Positions 58,120 to 64,000 of a stretch of 64,000 bases of DNA are shown here, piece after piece. The stretch covers positions 434,001-498,000 of the forward strand of contig JAJJXM010000013.1 in the NCBI GenBank assembly GCA_024516155.1, given 5' to 3'. The DNA comes from Pyronema omphalodes. Taxonomy: Eukaryota > Ascomycota > Pezizomycetes > Pezizales > Pyronemataceae. The translations under genes were made by a program, and so were the position numbers. Every line of letters starts with the position of its first letter. Positions within the stretch are counted from its first letter, which is position 1. Under the pieces are notes generated by a model, which saw only the letters and a list, made by a program, of their open reading frames with translations, was not told the origin of the DNA and searched no databases.

Positions 58120-59004
58120 TCACGCATAACCATTATAACCACCAATCCAAAACACAACCATATTCTCATACGGCTCCCACGCATCTCGTCTATCCGCCTC
58201 CTCCATCAAGCCTCTCCAAACTTGCTCCGCTTCCAGTGACCGCGTCCATGATTTAGCACGGAATTCTTGGAGCTGGTTCAGGAAGTGGGTACGTCCAAGA
58301 CCAAACACATCTTCCGAGTCAGCTGAGAAATAGTATGTTAGTAAGTATTCATCATCCATCATACACAAGAAAAAGCCAGAAGCAAGGAAGTACTCACGAT
58401 GAAAAACAGTATCCTGTACCTGCAGCTGCACCTCCTGCTGCTCCTCTTCGACATCCCCCATCTCAGAATCCTCAGAAGGACCATCGGATTCAGGCTCCAC
58501 CTCTGTATTGTATAGCTCATAAAACGGCCTGAGAATTGCCTCATCCAATTCCTCTGGTTCCTGTACTTGCTGCATCTTCCGAACCCCCCTCACCGGGTTC
58601 CGACGCGGAGCCGGCATCTTCACCATCCCATGGTACTTATTCGGGACCTTCCCATATCCCCTGGCCGCAGCTCGAAGTCTCAAATGCAGCTCCAAATTTC
58701 GGGGAGCTTTAGTTGGTACCAGTTCGCCATGTCCCTTAGCAGCTCGGAGTGCCAGGTGAAGCTCTTGATCCCGGGGCGCTTTTGCTGGTACTCGGCTTCG
58801 CGGGGCTTTGGAAACCCGATTTGCTGGATCTGAGCGTGGGCGGTTTGTAGGGATATTATGTGGCACCTTGGCGGGAAGATGGCGGGGAGGTTTTACGGCG
58901 ACTTGGTGCGGGGCTTTAGTTGTCGGGGGAAGGTTGGTACGAGGAGCAAGGGCGGGTCGGTGTGCGTTAGATGGTTTTGGTTTGCTATAGATAGCTCTGG
59001 CCAT
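58120..59004 (-). CDS. Hypothetical protein with basic N-terminus, one in-frame intron
   Basis: ATG at 59004, stop at 58120. The frame is open throughout (294 codons), but a perfect intron is hidden inside it: GTGAGT donor at 58397, TACTAAC branch site, CAG acceptor ending at 58323, 75 nt with no stop. Exons 59004-58398 and 58322-58120 give 269 residues. Residues 1-70 are rich in Pro, Arg and Lys. Two repeats of about 25 residues follow (KAPRDQELHLALRAAKGHGE and KAPRNLELHLRLRAAARGYG). Then comes an acidic stretch (EPESDGPSEDSEMGDVEEEQ) and a Trp/Glu-rich C-terminus (TRSLEAEQVWRGLMEEADRR, VVFWIGGYNGYA). I do not recognise the family. Confidence 0.75.
   Translation of the reverse strand: MARAIYSKPKPSNAHRPALAPRTNLPPTTKAPHQVAVKPPRHLPAKVPHNIPTNRPRSDPANRVSKAPRSRVPAKAPRDQELHLALRAAKGHGELVPTKAPRNLELHLRLRAAARGYGKVPNKYHGMVKMPAPRRNPVRGVRKMQQVQEPEELDEAILRPFYELYNTEVEPESDGPSEDSEMGDVEEEQQEVQLQVQDTVFHREYFLASGFFLCMMDDEYLLTYYFSADSEDVFGLGRTHFLNQLQEFRAKSWTRSLEAEQVWRGLMEEADRRDAWEPYENMVVFWIGGYNGYA
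58323..58397 (-). other. In-frame intron of the hypothetical gene
   Basis: 75 nt, GTGAGT donor, TACTAAC branch point about 15 nt before the TTTCTCAG acceptor. Length is a multiple of three and it has no stop codon, so a plain open-frame reading would include 25 extra residues (GTGAGTACTTCC start, hydrophobic FLASGFFLC). Confidence 0.88.
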
Positions 59005-60228
59005 TTTGAAGTTTCAAGTTTTTTGATTTCGACGTAGTATTTGAATTGCGGAGATTTTGCTTATTGTCGGATGTAATGAGTTGTATTTGTTGCACGAATT
59101 GGAGAATCTGCGGTTACGGTGAGGGGGGAATAGACAGTTCCTGGGGGGAACGGGGTATAATGAAGATGCATTTTTGAGAGTTAATAGAGACTGGATTTGG
59201 TGTGCGTTGTGTTGAGGTGAAGTGAGGTAGAGTGTTGTGTCAGCGGCTATTGAGTCTGGAATATAAAGGTTGTGGGAAGTCACGTGGTGTCATTCGAACT
59301 TGGGGGTTGAGGGAGAGGATGAGGGGTCGTGATCATGGGTGTGATTGGGATAAGTGTAAACAAGGGTCTGATTTTTCTACGCGCGGTAATACCTTTTATC
59401 AATTATAGAAGTTCAAGACAAAAAATTCTCGAATATAAATGTATCTTGTATGCTAGTACAAAACTTGATGTCTCTATTTTTTTAATTTGATTTTCTTTAA
59501 CGTTTGATGTCTCTCGTGTATACATATGAAAGCCCATATATTTCGTGCTACCAAACGTGCCATTAGCACGATTAAACGGCCAGTCCAGGTCAAGCAAATA
59601 TAGATACGTCTATATACGCGTTTATATCAGGCATGTAGGCTTCGGGACAAAATAAAATGGATAGTCGTCTTTTCATGTGTCATGGTTGTCCCAGTGGACC
59701 GGTGTTCTCCAAGGTGCGTCCCGGACTGTAGACTGCATAGCCCGTCTAGTCGGCGTTATCGACGGACTATTTCGGCCTTGGTGCACACCATTATGGGGAG
59801 GCAATAGACTGTAGCCGATCATGGGCTGGGCATCTAAGGGCCGAATTTGATTGTGTTGGGGTTGAGAATATCCAAGCTTTCTTTATGCACACTACTTTGC
59901 TTCTCCTAGAATTAGTACAATTCGGTAATACATACATGTAGCTAACAGAGGCGAAGACAGGAACTCAGAGTGCATTAATAGTTCTATAAGGAGTATTGGG
60001 TAGTACGTGAAGAAATAATGCATGTTGGAATGTTTTTGATGTTGGACATCGGTCTGGAAATTCACGTAATAACAACAGTCCTTTAGTGAAGAACCAATAG
60101 CCCTATCACATCATGATACGGGGTACTATGGAATGGCTAAAAGATAGTGAGAATTTCAGTCGTTTTTTTTAAGGACACCGGAACTATTCGTGCACCCCCG
60201 CCGGAATGATTTTTTCGGCGTTCGCTCT
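59005..60228. other. Upstream region of the hypothetical gene, no other gene
   Basis: About 1.2 kb with no coding signal, presumably including the promoter of the minus-strand gene. No clear TATA or operator. Confidence 0.4.
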
Positions 60229-60279
60229 CCCTGTGGTACAAAAAAAAGGTGTTTAATCAAACCACACTTTAAACCACAA

Positions 60280-60645
60280 AAGGTGTTTAATTCAAACACC
60301 CGCAAAATTCATTTACTAAACACCTCTTTAAACACCTACTAAACACCTTTAAACACCTACTAAACACCTCTTTAAACACCTACTAAACACCTCTTTAAAC
60401 ACCTACTAAACACCTTTAAACACCTACTAAACACCTTTAAACACCTACTAAACACCTTTAAACAACGATTTAAACAACGATTTAAACACCGATTTAAACA
60501 CCTTTAAACACCTTTAAACACCGATCTAAACACCTACTAAACACCTTTAAACACCTTTAAACACCGATCTAAACACCTTTAAACACCGATTTAAACACCT
60601 ACTAAACACCTACTAAACACCTTTAAACACCGATTTAAACACCTT
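60280..60645 (+). repeat. Left AAACACC minisatellite
   Basis: About 25 short units of two kinds: TTTAAACACC and TACTAAACACC, with variants GATTTAAACACC and GATCTAAACACC. Units of 10-12 bp alternate to give a 21-23-bp higher period (TTTAAACACCTACTAAACACC). Confidence 0.9.
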
Positions 60646-61400
60646 GCACAATAGTGGTTTGATCAAGCACCTCAGATATTTTTTAAATGTTTTAAATTAA
60701 TTACTAAACCACTCGCTCATTATATAACATGTCTCTAGCTATTGCCAGGTCCTCTATCTATACATACAGGAACCTCCCACCTCCCTCCTCACCCCTCCTA
60801 CTCCTGCTCCTGCTCTCTGTATAGTACCATTCGCTTTGTACCTTTTTTAATTGACCCTTACATATGCTGGAATCATGGATCGCTTCAATAAATAGACTTA
60901 GGTTTTCTGAGCATCCTGTTTGTCTGGTTAGCATTGTGGATATTTGTGGGGTTGGTTTGCAGTACTTGACTCAGCGAGTATCTAGAAGTTCATATCCCAA
61001 TTCCCCCTCTCTCTCTCTCTTTTCCCTCCGGTGGTGTATGGTGTATGAACTAGCAAATTCTGTTAAGGGACAAACATTTGACATGAGGAAAAACTTACAG
61101 TCAAACAAGAGGGAAAGATGGAGGTGGAGAAACAAGTGAATGAAATGGATGAAGAACGAGGAACAACAATGGCAGAACGAACAGAACATAAGGAAGGGAT
61201 GCGCACTAAGGCAATATCCACTTCCATCAACAAACAAAAACAGAACACAGCTCTACAGGTTAAAACTGAATGTTCAGTAGAACACTGCAGGGTGATTTAT
61301 ATGAACCATAGAAACGCCATCCCTAGGAAGTGGACTGTAGATGTTTATTTAAACGTCAGAGGATAGTTCAAATAAACCCCGAAGAATAGGCGAAGAAGAA
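60646..61400. other. Non-repeat core of the repeat block
   Basis: The ~750 bp between the arrays include CT-rich runs (CTCCTGCTCCTGCTCTCTG near 60800, CTCTCTCTCTCTTT near 61010) and short frames on both strands. No motif or gene can be supported. Confidence 0.5.
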
Positions 61401-61809
61401 GGTGTTTATTTAAACACCCCTAGGGTGTTTAAATAAACCCCAAAGAATATGTAAAAAAGAAGGTGTTTATTTAAACATCCTTAAACACCCCTAGGGTGTT
61501 TAAATAAACACCAAAGAATAAGCGAAAAAAGAAGGTGTTTATTTAAACATCCTTAAACACCCCTAGGGTGTTTAAATAAACACCAAAGAATAAGCGAAAA
61601 AAGAAGGTGTTTATTTAAACATCCTCAAACACCCCTAGGGTGTTTAAATAAACACCAAAGAATAAGCGAAAAAGAAGGTGTTTATTTAAACATCCTTAAA
61701 CACCTCTAGGGTGTTTATCTAAACACCCCTAGGATGTTTAAATAAATACCGAAGAATAAGCGAAAAAGAAGGTGTTTATTTAAACACCCCTAGGGTGTTT
61801 AAATAAACC
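61401..61809 (+). repeat. Array of foldback units centred on CCTAGG
   Basis: Six units start with GGTGTTTATTTAAACA at 61401, 61462, 61534, 61606, 61677 and 61771. Each goes on to CACCCCTAGGGTGTTT and AAATAAAC, so the arms GGTGTTTATTTAAACACCC and GGGTGTTTAAATAAACACC are mutual reverse complements; most copies carry a 10-bp insert (TCCTTAAACA) in the left arm. A conserved linker (AAAGAATAAGCGAAAAA) separates units. The core period is 71-72 bp. Confidence 0.92.
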
Positions 61810-61826
61810 CCACAAAAAAAAAAATC

Positions 61827-62006
61827 AAGGTAGTTGTTTAACTAAACAACTTCGGTGTTTAGGGGTGTTTAACTAAACACTTTGAAACAACGATGGGTGG
61901 TTTAGCTAAACACCTTAAATCAGACTAAACAACTTTGGTGTTTAGGGTGTTTAACTAAACACTTTCGGTGTTTAGCTAAACCACGAAGGTGTTTGAACTA
62001 AACCAC
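61827..62006 (+). repeat. Right GGTGTTTAACTAAACAC array
   Basis: Irregular copies of GTGTTTAACTAAACAC and GGTTTAGCTAAACACC, themselves small palindromes (TTTAGCTAAA, TTTAACTAAA). They run up to the right terminal inverted repeat. Confidence 0.85.
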
Positions 62007-62033
62007 TCTCACTCGTTTTCTTGTACCATAGGG

Positions 62034-62780
62034 TCTTTGCACTATATTCAACTGCGGTCAATAGCGGTGAACCACAGTGGACGGTGAGTGTTGCAGCTGG
62101 TCGCAGTTCGAGGTTCCGGGTGGATCACCGATACCGAACCCTGGGCTGTACCAGACGAAGCATGAAGAGCACTTCAAGATACCATAGATCTGGATACTGA
62201 GGTCGCAGGACGCAAGTAATGAGTGGTGATACCGTGGTACTCTGGACCATGACAAATGGCAATTAACGGAGGATAGTGGATCTTTCGGTTGGTCATACCA
62301 AGCTTTGACAGTAATAATCAAAAGAGCTGAGAATGGCGTGGAGACCCATAATCAAGCTCATAGTCTACACTTATGCAACTAAATACCACTGCTAATGTAT
62401 TATGTATTAGAAAGATAGTAACTACATATGTATTTACTCCACTTATAAATGAGTGCGAATTTGTGAACGTGCTCAACACTGGGTAGGGCAAGGACCCATG
62501 TGGCCGATTTTGCAAACGAATACCAACCAGCTCTTGCCTAACTAGAAATGCCAATGAATATTCTCGAAGATAAATATAATTGGAGCCTGTGGAAGACCAT
62601 AATGCCGAATGGGGAAGTAGCTGTGGATGAGAAATTATTTAGGCTAACAAAATCGGGCTATGACACTATACTCTCATGCATATCTCTTGTATCTTCTCCC
62701 AGCAAAACTATTTACCTCTTCGGCTCAAGAAGCCATATCGACTGCGCCCTGTACAAAAACAGGGAAACTGTGAACCAAAA
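62034..62780. other. No recognisable gene
   Basis: About 0.75 kb between the repeat block and the second 5S gene. Frames up to 87 codons show no motif. Confidence 0.45.
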
Positions 62781-62898
62781 ACTACAGTATCCGGGATTCC
62801 CGTCTGGTCACCCACGACAGTACTAGCCGGACGATATCATGCTTAAATAGCGCAGAGCGGACGGGATGCGTTGTATTCATGATTCTATGACCGTAGCT
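62781..62898 (-). rRNA. 5S ribosomal RNA (second copy)
   Basis: 118 nt identical in sequence to 56788-56905, same strand, again followed by TTTTT. Flanks beyond about 8 bp differ, so the two are separate dispersed loci and not one segmental duplication. Confidence 0.93.
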
Positions 62899-64000
62899 GA
62901 AGGGGAGGCTTGTTAATACTATATAATTTATAAGCTTACAGCGTCTTTGCATTAAGTCTCTGTCCTCGCAGTGGGCATCGACGTGTATCAGACGTCCAGA
63001 AATAGGGTTTTACTCCACATGCATTTGAGACCTCTTCTGAAGCCTCCTGCCCATGATAAGTCAGCCAGCTTATGCTAGTGGTACACATCACTCCAATCAT
63101 AAAATAGCACACGGCATCTTTGCATTACTCCAGATGAAAATTTCGGCGTACCAATGTCTCACCGTTCTCGGAATCAAAATGGCTAAAAAAAAACGTTCGA
63201 GTGATTTCATAGAAACACAGCATCTAAATCCGTTCGAAGAAACCGAATTCCGTCTTGACACGCCCGCCCTGCTATGATGCTCTTGGCCAGAGGCCGGTCT
63301 TTATCAACGTGTTATGATGCCAGTGGACTAAGGTGTACAATGCCGAATCTCTGTCAAAGAGGGCAGTGCTTCCCTTTTCAAGTGAGATTTGACCTTCGCC
63401 ATAAAAAAGGAAGTCGTATTTAGATGGAAGAAACAGGTTTTTTTCGTTTTTACTAGACAAGACGGTTGAGGGTACGGTATCAATTATGATTTGAATAGCA
63501 TTGTTTGCATGGCTTTCCTCCAGAGTTGAGATTTCAGAGAATCGGCATGTCTGGTTGCAGCTCAACTAGCACAACTTTCCCTAGGAAGACCTCTCCTGTT
63601 CGAGACACGACTACCATCCTTTTGAAGAGAAGGACCTTTTTGCGTTTAGTTGTATATTATAACATAAGATGACCACCCAATGCTATCAACAGATTTTAAC
63701 ATTGGTGAATATTTAGATGAGAAGCTTGTTCTCAAATTATACGTAGTTTCAGTTTTTCAAGTTTCGGCCCGCCGTTACTTCACGCAGTATGTGATACTTC
63801 ATGGCCGGGAGGATATTCCCAAGCACGTGCACAAACCGGCTGATATACTACGCCTGACACCTCGAGTATAGCAGCAATACCCATTGAACTGAATATCCTG
63901 CCTCTTGGAGAAATATTATGCATTGACCTATTAATTATTCGTCCCTAAGTTTTTCTTTTCTGCCGCGATAAACGCAGAGCAAACCCGGCCAACACAGAGA
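62899..64000. other. No recognisable gene to the window end
   Basis: About 1.1 kb. Frames of 74 (63053-63277, plus) and 97 codons (63565-63272, minus) have no known motif. Confidence 0.4.

Larger units (their letters stand above)
60229..62033. mobile_element. TIR-bounded repeat block, possible non-autonomous DNA element
   Basis: The 1805-bp block begins CCCTGTGGTACAAAAAAAA and ends with the reverse complement of CCCTATGGTACAAGAAAAC (16 of 19 bases match), and both sides are flanked by TCT, a possible 3-bp target duplication. Inside are three arrays built from the same AAACACC/GGTGTTT motif and a ~700-bp middle without coding signal. No transposase is present. The family is unknown; with imperfect ends, a chance boundary is possible. 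Confidence 0.5.

Noticed and set aside
60241..61809. A CRISPR array
   Set aside because: Repeat units are contiguous or separated by a constant linker, with no variable spacers and no cas genes; the host is a eukaryote.

Overview
The window looks like a repeat-rich stretch of a filamentous ascomycete (Pezizomycotina) genome. The basis is: fungal-type chromodomain Ty3/gypsy elements, a Tad-like LINE with RNase H, short spliceosomal introns (56-75 nt, GTATGT or GTGAGT, one with a TACTAAC branch site), a HeLo-type NLR relic, a ZIP zinc transporter, and two lone 5S rRNA genes. I cannot name the species.

Bases 1-22.4 kb are a retrotransposon nest. From left to right: the 3' end of a plus-strand gypsy element with its LTR (1-1451); a decayed minus-strand gypsy element cut off in RNase H (1452-4738) with a tandem-repeat leader (4914-5150); a plus-strand gypsy element with both LTRs (5214-12576) but several stops and frameshifts; and a third, 5'-truncated gypsy element (12765-22427). 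A 6-kb LINE (15340-21364) is inserted in the third element, flanked by a perfect 14-bp target duplication, and it separates the integrase from the chromodomain.

Bases 22.4-38.7 kb are a graveyard of older relics: an LTR fragment, a LINE RNase H piece, a PIF/Harbinger transposon (transposase plus convergent Myb-like gene), a copia pol fragment, a broken RecQ-like helicase, a second LINE fragment on the minus strand, a pogo-type transposase piece, a gypsy LTR remnant with a CAA expansion, and degenerate open frames I cannot name.

Bases 38.7-64 kb are more host-like. They hold a broken HeLo/NB-ARC gene (minus), a small four-helix MARVEL-like membrane protein, a 224-bp 5'-truncated LINE with perfect target duplications, a two-exon ZIP zinc transporter with possible zinc-response sites upstream, two identical minus-strand 5S rRNA genes, a hypothetical gene with an in-frame intron, and a 1.8-kb block of AAACACC/GGTGTTT repeats and palindromes bounded by imperfect terminal inverted repeats. 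That block is the best candidate for something undescribed. Only the ZIP, MARVEL-like and hypothetical genes and the 5S genes look functional; most of the rest is dead or damaged mobile DNA. Large parts of 38.7-53 kb hold nothing I can recognise.
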